DNA from: Pleurostoma richardsiae
Lineage: Eukaryota; Ascomycota; Sordariomycetes; Calosphaeriales; Pleurostomataceae
Assembly (NCBI GenBank): GCA_030052745.1
Contig: JANBVO010000003.1
Span: 2,108,001-2,172,000, forward strand
DNA length: 64,000 nt
Direction of reading: 5' to 3'
Shown: positions 41,962-52,277 of the stretch, piece after piece
Layout: every line of letters begins with the position of its first letter
Position numbering within the stretch: the first letter of the stretch is position 1
The notes under the pieces: model-generated
Database searches by the model: none
What the model was told of the DNA's origin: nothing
The model's input: only the letters and a program-made list of their open reading frames with translations
Position numbers and translations under genes: made by a program

Positions 41962-42694
41962 TAATCTTGTTTCAGTTTTAACTCAATGCGAACTCATGCA
42001 CTACATTAAGCGAACTGAACTGCCCGAGGAGTGCGAAGCTCAGGGCTCTTGCCCATACACATCACGCATTACATGAAAGCAACCGTGAAGGGGAAGTTCG
42101 GTATTCCAGGCACGAGACTCGGCCACACATGAGGTCGAAGTCCATTCTGGAGCCCACGGCCAGGTCCCGTAGCCCACTATCACGCTGTCAACCGCTCAGC
42201 ATAAACTGCCCAGGGACCTTAGGAGGCGAATTGCCCAAGACCAAAGAGGCGAGATCCCCTGGTGCTTGGGTTTCCCGTGGCCGCCGCGATGCCACACCGG
42301 ATGGTCTTGGAGACCATGCCGCTCCCGTCGCCCGTGGCGGCTCTTCCCATGCATCAGGGGCCGGTCTGCCTGGTACTTGAGTCCTGCAAACGGGAGAAGC
42401 GTCTAGCCTGGTCCTTCAGGCACCTGCAGTGATAAAGTATGGCCCAGTCACCCAGACACCAGGGCAGGAGGCCTCTCCCCAGCAGGCGTCTTGATGTGGC
42501 TACCAAGAGCATGACCACGGAAGGCATCCCGTACAGCAAGACCGATCAGGCAGACTCGGATAAGGGGCATAGGGTCTCCGTGTCTCCGTGGCGTTGCAGG
42601 GGGTGTCTCATCAGGCCTTCAGCTAACCCGTATGCCGTAATGCCACCGGGTGTCCTCGGGCCAGTCCTCGAGGCCCTGAGAGCACCGCGTTGGG
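41962..42694. other. Intergenic between paralogues
   Basis: About 730 bases with short open frames but no motif. The distance and content do not match the interval after paralogue 2, so the duplication did not carry it. Confidence 0.5.
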
Positions 42695-42702
42695 TATAAA
42701 AG
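42695..42702 (+). promoter_or_regulatory. TATA box of the 42769 gene
   Basis: GGGTATAAAAGAG lies 74 bp upstream of ATG 42769 and is the strongest TATA match in the region. Confidence 0.55.
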
Positions 42703-42768
42703 AGCGTATGCTCCCAGGTCTCCCTCTATCTAACCCTTTCCTCTCAGGCTTTCGGAAGTGTCGCTATT

Positions 42769-43351
42769 ATGCAGGACTCTCACAACCTGAGATCCAGACA
42801 GACAACGAACGGCTCGAGCATCCCTTCCGACGACAGATATCGAGGTTTCTGAAGACGACTGCGACATGAGAGGCACAATGCCAATCCGTGATCAGCGTGC
42901 GGGTATGTAGGAACCGTCGACCGCTCGTTCTCGCTAACCATCTCTAGTCCTGACAGTTGCTACGTCTATGCCCGAGGTCACGGGAATAGCAGACGCCTAT
43001 CTGAGACGGGACAGCATTAATTTTGTCGTTCAGTTTGGAAGGATCTGGTGGAAACCAACCGACTTGACGTCTCGCGAGAAGGTGGAGTTTGGTGACTTCG
43101 CGTCCACCCAAGAGACCTTGGAAGAATTCGTGCAGGACCGGTCGATTACATACCATCCACCACACCTCATTCCTGGAGAGCCTTTTATTACACACATCCA
43201 TGGCTTTGCTTTCTGTAGGAACCAGATGATGATCTGTGTCAGCGTCGAAACTCTTGTGGGGTCGGAGGAATTTTGCCACCCTGAGATTAGAGAGTCAGCA
43301 GTGGATTACTTGAATGAATTAGGGCAGGACTGGATGAAATTCCTGCCATAG
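42769..43351 (+). CDS. Small unknown protein, duplicated family member 2
   Basis: Coding with certainty from 42948 to 43351. The intron 42903-42947 (GTATGT, GCTAAC, CTCTAG) splits a Val codon. Upstream, the part homologous to member 1 (IEVSEDDCDMRG against YGVSQHDVNVRG) is read from about 42835, but the matching N-terminus (ATG 42769, MQDSHNLRSRQTT) lies in another frame and stops near 42852. So either exon 1 carries a one-base frameshift near 42830, or translation starts at ATG 42866, giving 146 residues. Exon 2 resembles member 1 (IWWKPTDL against VWWKAEEM). Function is unknown. Confidence 0.6.
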
Positions 43352-43728
43352 ACGCCTGCTTTAGTCTATAGTGGTCATATTATACAGCTTGACAAGGCTA
43401 GACAGGGGAAGCAGATGACTGAGCGAGATGAACAGACACCGAAGAGACCAAATTGTACCCAACTTTGAGCAATGGAAACTCATAGCTTCTTCGCTGCGAG
43501 CGTGGGCAGATACTCCGTTATCACGCGATCACCGTGTCCTGACAAACAGCAGGTGTATTCAGCCACGCGGCATCGTCACCAGGAGCGTATGGCGAAGGAC
43601 TGAAATGCTTGGGGGTGCGCCCCGACATACAGCCTTGACGCGAGCGACTGCAAGATTTATGGTCTGCCTCTCGCTTTCCTCCTCCGGACAGTCTCGTCTC
43701 TGGCTCTGGCTAAACACTACCTCCGAAC
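43352..43728. other. Intergenic between convergent genes
   Basis: About 380 bases without a supported gene or repeat. Confidence 0.5.
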
Positions 43729-44698
43729 TCATGGCAGATGGGCGTTTGCACGAATAATTCTGTGGGTCGCGGGGGCTTGAACATTATCCGATGTTTGGAA
43801 CCATTTTGCAGCGTCGCGAGGACGAACAGCGGTTTTGCGCCAGCCTTTGCTGAATGGCGAGCAAGCATCGTTGAAGTCAACAAGCCTGCCGCCGCGCCAA
43901 TTGTCAGGCCAATACGGCTGCAAGGCAAAGCCTGTAGCGTAGAAGAAATCCAAGTGGCGCTGGCCAACCTCTGGATCGTGTGCGTGCTTGGGCACGAACT
44001 CGTAGATGATCGCCCAGTGCCAGTCGAAACCCTCGTCCACTTCTTCTAGCAGCGGTGGATCTAACAGAGGAAGCTCGTTCCGCGCCACCTTCGTCCATCC
44101 ATAGCACGCGGGCAAGGGTGGGAACGAAGGAAGCGGTATCGATTGGCGGCCCATCGCCATCGCCGGCGACCGACGAGCCTCGTCACTGAATGCGCGTAGA
44201 TTATTGATCGCATGGGCACGGCTGGCTGGCATCTTCGTGATCATGATGTTCTGTGCCGGATCGGCTTTGGCATCTTCCATGGCACACTTGATCTTTTCGA
44301 ATATCGAGACGGTGAGCGCTTCGTCCTCGAACGGCCATTCGACATCTCGAAAGCCATTGCCCAGGGGTCGTGGCACTGGCTTGGGGCGCTGTGTACGCCA
44401 GAACTAGCAAACGTCAATTCAGGACAGGGAACAGGCTCGTCTCGAGAGAACGCACAACTTTCACGGCAAGCGGAGGGCTCCCGCCGATTGAAGCTTGGAG
44501 AACGAAGCCCTCTCTTCCGTGACCGAGGTAGTCCAGCCAGTCGAGTTTCAATCCAGACCGAGGAAACTGGCGCAACTTGGAGTGCTGGAAGTCGTACCAG
44601 GAAGTGGGTGGCGTGCCTTCCAAGAAAGCTTCATCAATCGGTGGCGTATCTCCATGGCCACCAAAGTCTTCGCCAGCATTGCTGAGCGAGCGAAACAT
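43729..44698 (-). CDS. FTA2-like kinase-fold protein
   Basis: Exons are 44698-44456 and 44403-43729. The 52-nt intron (GTGCGT, GCTAG) lies between codons, and the product is 305 residues. LDWLDYLGHGREGFVLQASI resembles a glycine-rich loop and LAVKVF the following Lys strand. WPFEDEALTVSIFEKI, FPPLPACYGWTKVARNELP and DWHWAIIYEFVP match, from memory, the ascomycete proteins annotated as kinetochore Sim4 complex subunit FTA2, an expanded group with a protein-kinase-like fold. RGGRLVDFNDACSPFSKGW takes the place of the DFG region. Because the group is expanded in many fungi, kinetochore function is doubtful for an accessory copy. Confidence 0.75.
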
Positions 44699-44943
44699 CT
44701 CGAAAAATAAGCGTACTTTCACAAGAGGGGTAAAGTTAGGTGGGCGGAATCTCGGACAAACCCAAGTGCACGTCCCACCGGCAAGTTCTAGGGCGACGCG
44801 GCTGAGGCGCGGTCCTATCTAAGTTACATCTGACAAGTTCCACATCGCTACAAAGGTGGCCTTTCTCGTCCAAAGGACTACGCTCGACGACACGCTTACG
44901 CCTTGATCTTTTACCTTCGTATTCTTCTTCAGCTTCACAACTC

Positions 44944-45804
44944 ATGCCTGACACAGACGGGTATCAAGGCTCGACTTCGAGATTCCTCCGAGTCCGCCCA
45001 GGCATCGTTTTAAAATATCCGGCACAGATCAGAAAAGAAAGCCTCGCGTACAAGCAACTAACCGACAAGATTACTAACAACTTCTCGGTCGAACGCCGAA
45101 TCCTTGACATACTGGGAGAACATCCTAGAATTGTGAGGTACGTTCCAAACCATAATACAAGCAGGTGCATGGCTGATTTCGCACGGAGGTGTCTTGGATG
45201 GCAAGACAGTCCCGGACTGCCCTCAGGATTGCTTCTCGCCGAAGCTAGCCACGGCAACCTTCAACGATACCTCGATGAAAATAACGATTCCATCCCTCCC
45301 GCGCTTCGCGCAAAATGGTGCTCACAACTTGCCGAATCGGTGGCGTATCTCCATGATCGGGGGGTGATACATTCCGACCTACGTCCCGAGAACATCCTCG
45401 TCCACGCTACGACACCTGTGTCTCTCGACCTCTGGCTCTGTGATTTCGGTGGTTCGACGTGTGAGAAGCTTGGGCTAGACGGCGGGAGTTTGCCGGATTG
45501 GGGCTTCTTTGACCCCCGTTCGCAACCAGTATCAACGACTGCTACAGATATATTTAGCATTGGTTCTGTCTTGTACACAATCGTTACTGGTCACTGGCCG
45601 TACCGAAGGCCCGGGCCTTTCGAGACGGCTGAGGAGGTGGAAAGTTACAGAGAGGTGGTTGAACACTTGTTTCGGAATGGCAAATTTCCTGATGTGAAGT
45701 TAATTCAGGGGGGGGTCCTCATCAGGAAATGTTGGATGAACGATTACACAAGCGCCCGTGACGTTTTGCGAGCTTTGCGATTCGAGATGAGAACGGACGG
45801 ATGA
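44944..45804 (+). CDS. Small Ser/Thr protein kinase-like protein
   Basis: This is a single exon of 286 residues. The kinase core is complete but short: VLKYP with K24 as the ATP-binding Lys (no clear Gly loop before it), SVERRIL with the likely Glu of helix C, and VIHSDLRPENILV with D145 and N150 (HRD reads HSD). DFGGS gives D167. TDIFSIGSVLYTIVTG is the F-helix region and RPGPFETAEEV follows. The lack of a Gly-rich loop and the HSD motif are common in fungus-specific kinase expansions, and activity is plausible but not certain. It is divergent from the FTA2-like gene, with 245 bp between the two starts. Confidence 0.82.
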   Translation: MPDTDGYQGSTSRFLRVRPGIVLKYPAQIRKESLAYKQLTDKITNNFSVERRILDILGEHPRIVRYVPNHNTSRCMADFARRCLGWQDSPGLPSGLLLAEASHGNLQRYLDENNDSIPPALRAKWCSQLAESVAYLHDRGVIHSDLRPENILVHATTPVSLDLWLCDFGGSTCEKLGLDGGSLPDWGFFDPRSQPVSTTATDIFSIGSVLYTIVTGHWPYRRPGPFETAEEVESYREVVEHLFRNGKFPDVKLIQGGVLIRKCWMNDYTSARDVLRALRFEMRTDG

Positions 45805-46051
45805 ATGTCAATTCTATATTATACACACGATGTTCAGGTGCTGTCATTTCACTTCTCCCCCAACCGTGCATCATCTGCCTCTTAGCTGAGCACGAGATAT
45901 GTCAAACCCAAGGGCTTCAGCTTGAGCTCGTCAGCATAATTATCATGATTCGGTGCCAGTGTTGACTGACAGATCAAGGATTACCACAATCATGTCTGCC
46001 GCATTTCCCCTTGACTCTGTTTGAACCCATCGGGATCCTCTTAATCGTGTG

Positions 46052-46232
46052 TCCTCCTACAGTCCCTCCTACAATACAGACGACTTTCGGTTCTCGAGAC
46101 GAGATGGAGAATTCCCTTTCTGGCTCTTTGAAGCGCGCGACCTCATGTGCTACTACGGCGTGAACCAGCACGATGTCGATGTGCGCGGAAGCGTCGGCGA
46201 CTCAAGTATGGTTATCTCCTCCACTACCAAGG
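46052..46232 (+). pseudogene. Broken copy of exon 1 of the 41382 gene
   Basis: About 180 bp repeat the block 41335-41540 (5' UTR, exon 1 and start of intron 1) with only scattered substitutions. Relative to that gene a deletion of about 25 bp (after the shared TGTGC, near 46152) shifts the frame, so the ATG at 46109 reads about 19 residues to a stop. No exon 2 follows. The sequence runs directly into the DUF3435-like relic. Confidence 0.75.
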
Positions 46233-46620
46233 ACCTGCGCTACAACGCAGGCAACGACCTTGACCAGAACGGTCTATCCCCGATGCCCCTTCCCGTCATC
46301 GGACCGCCTCAACTGACTGTAAGCGAGCCTCCGCAGGACAGCCCCGTGGTCCTTACTGCGACGTCGGTCTTCGTCAAGGACGAGAAGGAGCGGCCGAGGC
46401 GCTGCTTCTTGTGCGTCGGGGCCGCGCTCGCCCTGGAGCCGGACCACCCTCTAGTGGAGGACCTTATCCACCAGTTCTATATCCTTAGCGACCTGAGCAA
46501 GCACTTCCGACGTAAGTATCCGAAGGTGCTGGTGGCCGACGCGAAGTGAGTGCTCGGTCTGCGACATCGCCCTGTCTCGTAAGATGCATCTGTAGAATCA
46601 TGCCCTGCTGGGTCACGGTA
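46233..46620 (+). pseudogene. C-terminal relic of a DUF3435/FluG-like protein
   Basis: The frame 46049-46549 encodes KERPRRCFLCVGAAL, HPLVEDLIHQFYILSDLSKH and FRRKY, matching from memory the C-terminal zinc-finger region of the fungal DUF3435 (FluG-domain) group, which includes tyrosine-recombinase-like proteins such as Starship captains. After the stop at 46547 the second finger continues in another frame (ECSVCDIALSRKMHL) and meets a TAG where a Gln is usual, so the fragment is frame-shifted and has a stop. The catalytic recombinase part is absent. A host gene of the same group is an alternative source. Confidence 0.6.
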
Positions 46621-46928
46621 CCGTGTCCTGAGCCCTGGCCCTCAATGGAGTTATGTAGAACTTGTGTTTTTGATGTTTGATATAGCTAGCTAGTTGTATT
46701 TTTGAGCGTAAGTAGATCTTTTTGTCTATTACTTAGTACGATGCTCTGTACGTCAATCGTAGACGCCTTTTGCTTGCTACATCATCTCAGAAACCTCGAC
46801 CGTGTGCAGTAATCCGCTAGTATTAAACCAATTTATTGAGAGTTTCATGATAGATTTAAGAATATTTACTAGAGAGAACTCCAATATGTTCAATCAGTGT
46901 GAAAGAAAAAGGACATCAAAGCCTCGCC
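46621..46928. other. AT-rich intergenic region
   Basis: About 310 AT-rich bases with no coding signal, next to the decayed fragment above and the 3' end of the ankyrin gene. Confidence 0.5.
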
Positions 46929-48224
46929 TCATCGCTCTCGAAGGATCTGAACCACACTCTCCTGCCAATACCTGTTCGCAATAGACTCCGCCGTATCTCC
47001 GTTCACGTCCACCAACGTTGGGTCTGCCCCGGCAGCCAACAGCAGACTCACGATGCGCTCGTATCCGAATGCCGCTGGCCAAAAGATTGGCGGTCGTCCC
47101 GATACACATCGCGAGTTTATATCAACCTCGTTCGTCCGCAAGAGGAGCTTTACGACTTCTTCATGCCCGTACCTCGCAGCGACCCAAAGGGGTGTCTCTT
47201 GCCTGATATTTTTCTTGTCTGGTGGCGTTCCTTGCGACAATTGCGCTTTGAGAATTTTGACATCTCCTGAGTTGGCTGCGTTATAGAGGTTGGCAATCGA
47301 AGTCCATTCCTCGCGAAGGGGAAAGAAACGATAACGCCCACAAAGAAGATCAACAACTTTCAGCTGGCCACAGGTAGCAGCAATGAGGCCCACAGATTCG
47401 CTGATGTATACGACTTCAGAACGCCTCTCAATGATAAGAGACATCACTTCCTCTCCACATTCTTCGTTCCCCGCTGCTGTCTCTAGTACCTTCTCGGTAA
47501 TGCTGATCTGGTCTCCACAGCGGTCGAGAAGCAGTGCCATCAATTCCTCTCCGCAGTCTTCGTTTCCCGCTGCCGCCTCTACCACCTTCTCGGTGATGCT
47601 GATCTGGTCTCCATAGCGGTCGAGAAGCAGTGCCATCAATTCCTCTCCGCAGTATTCGTTCCCCGCTGCTGACTCTACCACCTTCTCGGTGATGCTGATC
47701 TGGTCTCCACAGCGGTCGAGAAGCAGTGCCATCAATTCCTCTCCGCATTCTTCGTTCCCTGCTGCCGCCTCTACCGCCTTCTCGGTAATGCTGATCTGGT
47801 CTCCATAGCGTTCGAGAAGCAGTGCCATCACTGCCTTGCCGTTCTTCCAGCTTCCCGCTGCTGTCTTTACCACCTCGTCCGTAATGCTGATCTGGTCGCC
47901 GCAGCGGTCGACAAGTAGTCTTACAATGTCCGTATCAAAACCTCTGACAATAGCAGATACAGCCTCTTCCGTAATGCTGATCTGGTCGCCGCGGCGGTCG
48001 AGCAGCAGTGCCATCACTGCCTTGTCGTTCCTCCTGTTCCCCGCTACTGCCTCTACCACCTTGCCCGTGATGCTGATCTGGTCGCCGTAGCGGTCGACAA
48101 GTAGTCTTACAATGTCCGTATCAAAACCTCTGACAATAGCAGATACCGCCTCTTCCGTAATGCTGATCTGGTCGCCACGGCGTACAGCAGACGCATAGTC
48201 GCAGTCGGGCTTAGGTGTCAGCAT
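46929..48224 (-). CDS. Ankyrin protein with eight GDQISIT repeats
   Basis: This is a single exon of 431 residues from ATG 48224. Residues 17-268 are eight tandem units starting GDQISIT, of two kinds: a 30-residue form (EEAVSAIVRGFDTDIVRLLV, units 1 and 3) and a 32-residue form (EKVVEAAAGNEECGEELMAL, units 2 and 4-8). They look like degenerate ankyrin-type helix pairs. Residues 300-431 hold about four ordinary ankyrin repeats (TPLWVAARYGHEEVVKLLL, VSLLLAAGADPTLVDVNGDT). Such repeats usually form the sensor end of fungal NACHT or NB-ARC receptors, but here no effector or NTPase domain precedes them. The next 590 bases upstream hold none, so it is either a free-standing repeat protein or the remnant of a receptor. 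Confidence 0.8.
   Translation of the reverse strand: MLTPKPDCDYASAVRRGDQISITEEAVSAIVRGFDTDIVRLLVDRYGDQISITGKVVEAVAGNRRNDKAVMALLLDRRGDQISITEEAVSAIVRGFDTDIVRLLVDRCGDQISITDEVVKTAAGSWKNGKAVMALLLERYGDQISITEKAVEAAAGNEECGEELMALLLDRCGDQISITEKVVESAAGNEYCGEELMALLLDRYGDQISITEKVVEAAAGNEDCGEELMALLLDRCGDQISITEKVLETAAGNEECGEEVMSLIIERRSEVVYISESVGLIAATCGQLKVVDLLCGRYRFFPLREEWTSIANLYNAANSGDVKILKAQLSQGTPPDKKNIRQETPLWVAARYGHEEVVKLLLRTNEVDINSRCVSGRPPIFWPAAFGYERIVSLLLAAGADPTLVDVNGDTAESIANRYWQESVVQILRER
47421..48176 (-). repeat. Tandem 90/96-bp coding repeats
   Basis: Eight units with the plus-strand core GTAATGCTGATCTGGTC (or GTGATG...) at each boundary. Units 1-2 and 3-4 form a duplicated 62-codon pair, and units 5-8 are near-identical 96-bp copies. 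All unit lengths are multiples of three, so unit gain or loss preserves frame. Confidence 0.9.
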
Positions 48225-48817
48225 GGTATGAATGGTGACGGACCGGAGTGGAGGTGTTGTGCATTGTAGTTAGGCGTCAATGCGTTGTCGGCGAGGCTAT
48301 GGACAGTTGATCGGCGGCGCTACGGTCACGTTAAAACACGGCGCGTCCACGACCAATCATTTCTGTCGTGACGACAGGGCAGCGTAACGGTGTACTCATA
48401 ATCCGAGTCGTTTAGTGTTCTCTGTTCGCTGCGGCCATGCTAACTGTCGACTTCTAAGAGGGACAGATGCTGAATGCCTGCATGAGGGGACAAACCGACG
48501 AGCAGCACTAAGGCGGAACCGGAAGAACTGTATACGAAATGAATTTACACTAGTACCCCTCTAGGCTTAGCGCCTCCGGGCGGATGGCTGGTGTCGGGAG
48601 CCAGGAGAACAGGCCACGTTACAATAGCCTTGCGCTAATATTTTAAGCTTCGCATTCGCGCGCGGCTAGGCTACACCGCTGCACATGGTTCCGGCTCTGG
48701 CGAAACCAAGTTCCACACCGTAGCTGATGAATGTCGTACCATGGAAGCTCATGTTCCCGAAAGCCATTTGATACAGTCGGAAAGCCCCATCGTCGTATCC
48801 CATTCTCGATCATTGCT
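48225..48817. other. Intergenic, no gene seen
   Basis: About 590 bases upstream of both the ankyrin gene (minus) and the phosphotransferase relic (plus). I looked for a missing NACHT or effector exon on the minus strand and found none. Confidence 0.5.
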
Positions 48818-49730
48818 ATGGCTCAACTCTGCAGCGACCTCGACGACGAGATCGGCCGATTTTTTTCACAAGTATCGACCACCAGGGCAGAATGCGACGA
48901 CCTGGCCCGTACGATGTTCGGAGGGCTGGTCGATCCTGTCTCGGTCCAAGGGGCAACCAGCTACACCGTAGTGGTGGGGCTAAACCGCGAGAAGATCGTC
49001 CAGTTCCGATACATGGACGCCCGGCTGGACATGAGAATGTTGGACCTGGCTAGACGGGTTCATGGAGACGTGGTGCCTGCAGGTGCTGTCCTCGGCCAGA
49101 TTGGCGACGACGCATAACGACAGCTCGCAATATACGAGATGGACAGACTCCCGGGAGATAACTACGCCATGGTGCGTACCTCTCTAATAGTTGAACCCTA
49201 GAGCTAGTTAGCCACCATACACAGCCTGGCGAGGTTCGTCGAGATCCTGCATTGACCTCTTCTCTGCTCTGGAGCTTAGCTGACATCACGAAACAAGATT
49301 CTTTGCGCAAGCATGGCGCAGGCCTGTGGTTCTAGACCGGTGTGCTCTCTCCGCCGTTGCTGCCGAGTTCTCTAGCAGGCTCGACGAAGTCTCCTGCTCT
49401 GGCGTGCTCACCGCTCGGTTCAGATTAGCCCTCGACGAAGTGAAAGAGCACCTGCCGACTCTTGTTTCTGGGGATTTTCTACTAGCCCTCACTCACAGCG
49501 ACCTTAACGAGCTGAATATTCTTGTCGACGGCGGCACTGGCACCATTACAGGTGTTATTGATTGGACGGACGCGGGTATCTAGCCCTTTGGCCTTACCTT
49601 GTATACACTGGAAAAATTCATTGGTAGTATGGGCCGTGACGGATGGGTCTACTTCGATAATGCCGATGTGTTGAGAGATGAGTTCTGGAGGGTATTCGTC
49701 TACTACGTTGGGCAGGTTTCCCAGTCATAG
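48818..49730 (+). pseudogene. Decayed APH-like phosphotransferase
   Basis: The first frame (ATG 48818) reads MAQLCSDLDDEIG, SYTVVVGLNREKIVQFR and GQIGDDA, then meets TAA at 49115. Coding-like sequence continues directly after it (QLAIYEMDRLPGDNYAM). After an unclear intron, RFFAQAWRRPVVLDRC leads into LTHSDLNELNILVDGGTG and GVIDWTDAGI, the H-x-D-x4-N and DW motifs of aminoglycoside phosphotransferase-type kinases (PF01636). TAG at 49581 interrupts again before PFGLTLYTLEKFIGSMG. At least two in-frame stops make an active product unlikely. Fungal relatives phosphorylate small molecules or are uncharacterised. Confidence 0.75.
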
Positions 49731-49995
49731 ATAAAAAGTATTCAGGTTGCGAGAAAGGCGGGATACTTCCTCTGGTTCGGAACATTCTACAGTAGTAGGC
49801 ATAAAGGAGTTATAGGGATCGAAAACATAAGCATTAAGAAGAGACGTCTATATCTTAAGGTAATTCTTTGAGGTTGATCCTACGCAAACCTCGGTTTCCA
49901 TACCTAGCTACAGTAATGACCGTTGTGAATTTAGTCTCGAAACACGGTCCCGGCTATCAGTCGCTAGTACCCGGCCTACCCTGTAGGCTTCGGCC

Positions 49996-50853
49996 TTAGT
50001 TAATAACTTCCTCCCTACGTAGCGTATCGATGATAACTTCCTTATTAACGTCAGCCACCGTATCAACACTGCCGCTAGTATCTGGGAGCCCTTTACCATC
50101 AATGAAGACCTTATAAGGTCCCCTCACCGTCTCAGTATACTGTTCGATGCCCTTGAGCTCGGTGGTGCCGTCCACGTTTCGCACGAGGGTCCAGCCCGTA
50201 ACTCGGTAAGCCTTATCGGCGTTGGTCATGTTAGCGTCCATCATGACGGTACCGTGGTTGTCTGACAGGACGAACTCCTGCATGTCTTTGGGGGCGCCGT
50301 CTCCGCTCAGGAGCTGAATGCCGATGAGGGTAGCCAGGTGATTTTGCGCGAGGTAGCTCTGCGCGGCGGAGATGAAAGCAGTCTCGTTTGCGGTGATCTG
50401 CGGGGGAGGACCCTGGCGGTATGCGTAGGGCGTGAACTGGCCCTTGGCATCCAGCACGAAAATGTGGCCATGCACGTCCCCGAGAGCCACTTTCTTGAAG
50501 CTGGTCGGGCGGGTCCAGCAAGCATCGAGCTTGGTCATGGGTTGCCCGAGCATGACTCGGCCTGGGGCCACCTGCAAGTGCCCGTGGACCAGGTGGTATC
50601 CGAACTTCTCCTGGACATTATACTCCTCGAGTAAGCCCTTGAGATCAGCGAGGACGACGTCGGCGACGTGAGGCTGATCACGGTCGTCAGGGAGCGCGTT
50701 ATAGCTTTGGACGATCAACGAGGGTTCAGCACATAGGGAGAGTTTGCACGTGGATCGAGCTTACGCCAGTCGGGATTTCTCCAGATTGTCCAATGTAGGT
50801 GCTATATCAAGGCCTGGGATGGCTATGTGTTTGGACACGCTTGTGGTCGCCAT
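49996..50853 (-). pseudogene. Unknown protein gene with frameshifts at the 5' end
   Basis: The main frame (50718-49996) is a clean 240-residue coding stretch with no ATG near its start. It contains KFGYHLVHGHLQVAPGR, KVALGDVHGHIFVLD, SYLAQNHLATLIGIQLL and YRVTGWTLVRNVDGT. Just upstream, a second frame gives KLDPRANSPYVLNP and a third gives MATTSVSKHIAIPGL with ATG at 50853; read in order they look like one protein. Two one-base shifts (near 50720 and 50765) would explain this. No intron signals bridge them. The family resembles uncharacterised fungal proteins; no catalytic motif is recognised. Confidence 0.6.
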
Positions 50854-52277
50854 TGCAAGCGGTGTTACTACTGGTTAAGCCTTCGGTAAGAGGTGCAATG
50901 GAAGGGAGAGGACAAGTCGGTCCTAGCAAAGGTATCAAGGGGAGGACGAGGATACTTATTCATAGCCGTTCTGCCTACTAATCGAAATGTTCCTGGGGTT
51001 CTCGTGCGGCTCCCGGCCTGTGTATGGTGAAGGTGTGAACAAGGTGTGATCTCAGCTTCCACTGAGAAGATACACAGTCCGAATGTGATTCGCCGGCTCA
51101 TAGGGCATGCATGACACCATCTTATCATTAGGCGCAGGACTTAACAGGCAGAAACGAGTCCACTCCGGTGCAGTATGCGCGCCAGCTCAGAGTCGAACTT
51201 TCCTGCTTTACCGACCTCAATGTGGCAGAATGACCAGGCAGCAGGCTTGGGGTAAACTGCGACTAACGCCGACCGTGATGGTCTCCGTTAACCAAACGTA
51301 GAGTCGACTTGGCCACGATGTCCGACGCTACCAGTACATAGCAACATGGGAATAGTTAGCTGCTCATGTTGGAAAACGTACTGAAATGTCTCTACTAGCC
51401 TTTCCTCCAGCTCCTAACAAGCTCGTGGCCGAATTTTGAGCCATCTTTGGGCTCCTTCCCGCCACATCAAGGCTCGATAAAACGCAGACTCTAATTGGTT
51501 GAGGACGCCACCTTTCCCTTAGAAGCACGTGACACGCCGAGAGACAACTCCACAGCTTGTCCAATTTGTCAGGCCTCTATCGGCCGCCATAGCGTGCCAC
51601 TCTGCTGCCTTTCCAACAAGCGAGGCACTAAGATGCCCAGCTAGAAGACCGAGACAGGAGAACACCAAAATGCTTTATGAAATGCCCTGCTAAACGCATG
51701 CTGAACGAAATGCATGAATTGACAAACACGCTTGAGTTTTGCGAGCAAATCACCCCCGATCAAACGAGACCACTATGCCGAGAGCTATTCCTATGGCAGT
51801 CCATTGCCGTTGTATCCGCGAGAGCTGCTATTCCCACTGGTCTGGATGGTCGTAAAATGGCATGTATCCTAAAGAAATTTAAGCGTCCTTGCTGAGGGAT
51901 AATGCTCCTTGGCGACGAACCTGGAGGCTTGCCACAGGTGGGACATTGAATCCCCTTTTCCCTGGCGCTTGGGCAGGTTTCACATTCGGCCATTTCCGTT
52001 TTTTTATCAGCGAATTCAGGAACGAGCTTGACGACATGAGACTTTTTGGCGAAGAGAATTATCTGATGAGCTGCTACCCAACTTCGTAGGAGTCGCGAGC
52101 CTATTTAAAATGATTGCTGTCGCGCGTGCCCGACGGCGCTACCGCTTAATAGCATATCGGGTAGTTAATTGGTTGGGCAGCTCTTTGCTAGTTCCGCAAT
52201 GGTGGCGAAATAGAAATACCCCCACTTAGATTTCGTTCGCAGCAAGCTCTCGGTCGCTAACTTTTGATCTGGCGAGT
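50854..52277. other. About 1.4 kb with no supported gene
   Basis: Short frames on both strands lack motifs and splice partners. A minus-strand frame at 51993-51760 has two Cys pairs (CETCPSAREKGIQCPTC) but no other support. Confidence 0.5.

Noticed and set aside
47383-48090. Plus-strand frames with repeated LIWSPQRS motifs
   Set aside because: These are the reverse complement of the ankyrin repeat array; the minus-strand frame of 431 residues is the real gene.
47421-48176. CRISPR-like regular repeats
   Set aside because: Repeats are contiguous coding units without spacers, in a eukaryotic sequence, and explained by tandem protein repeats.
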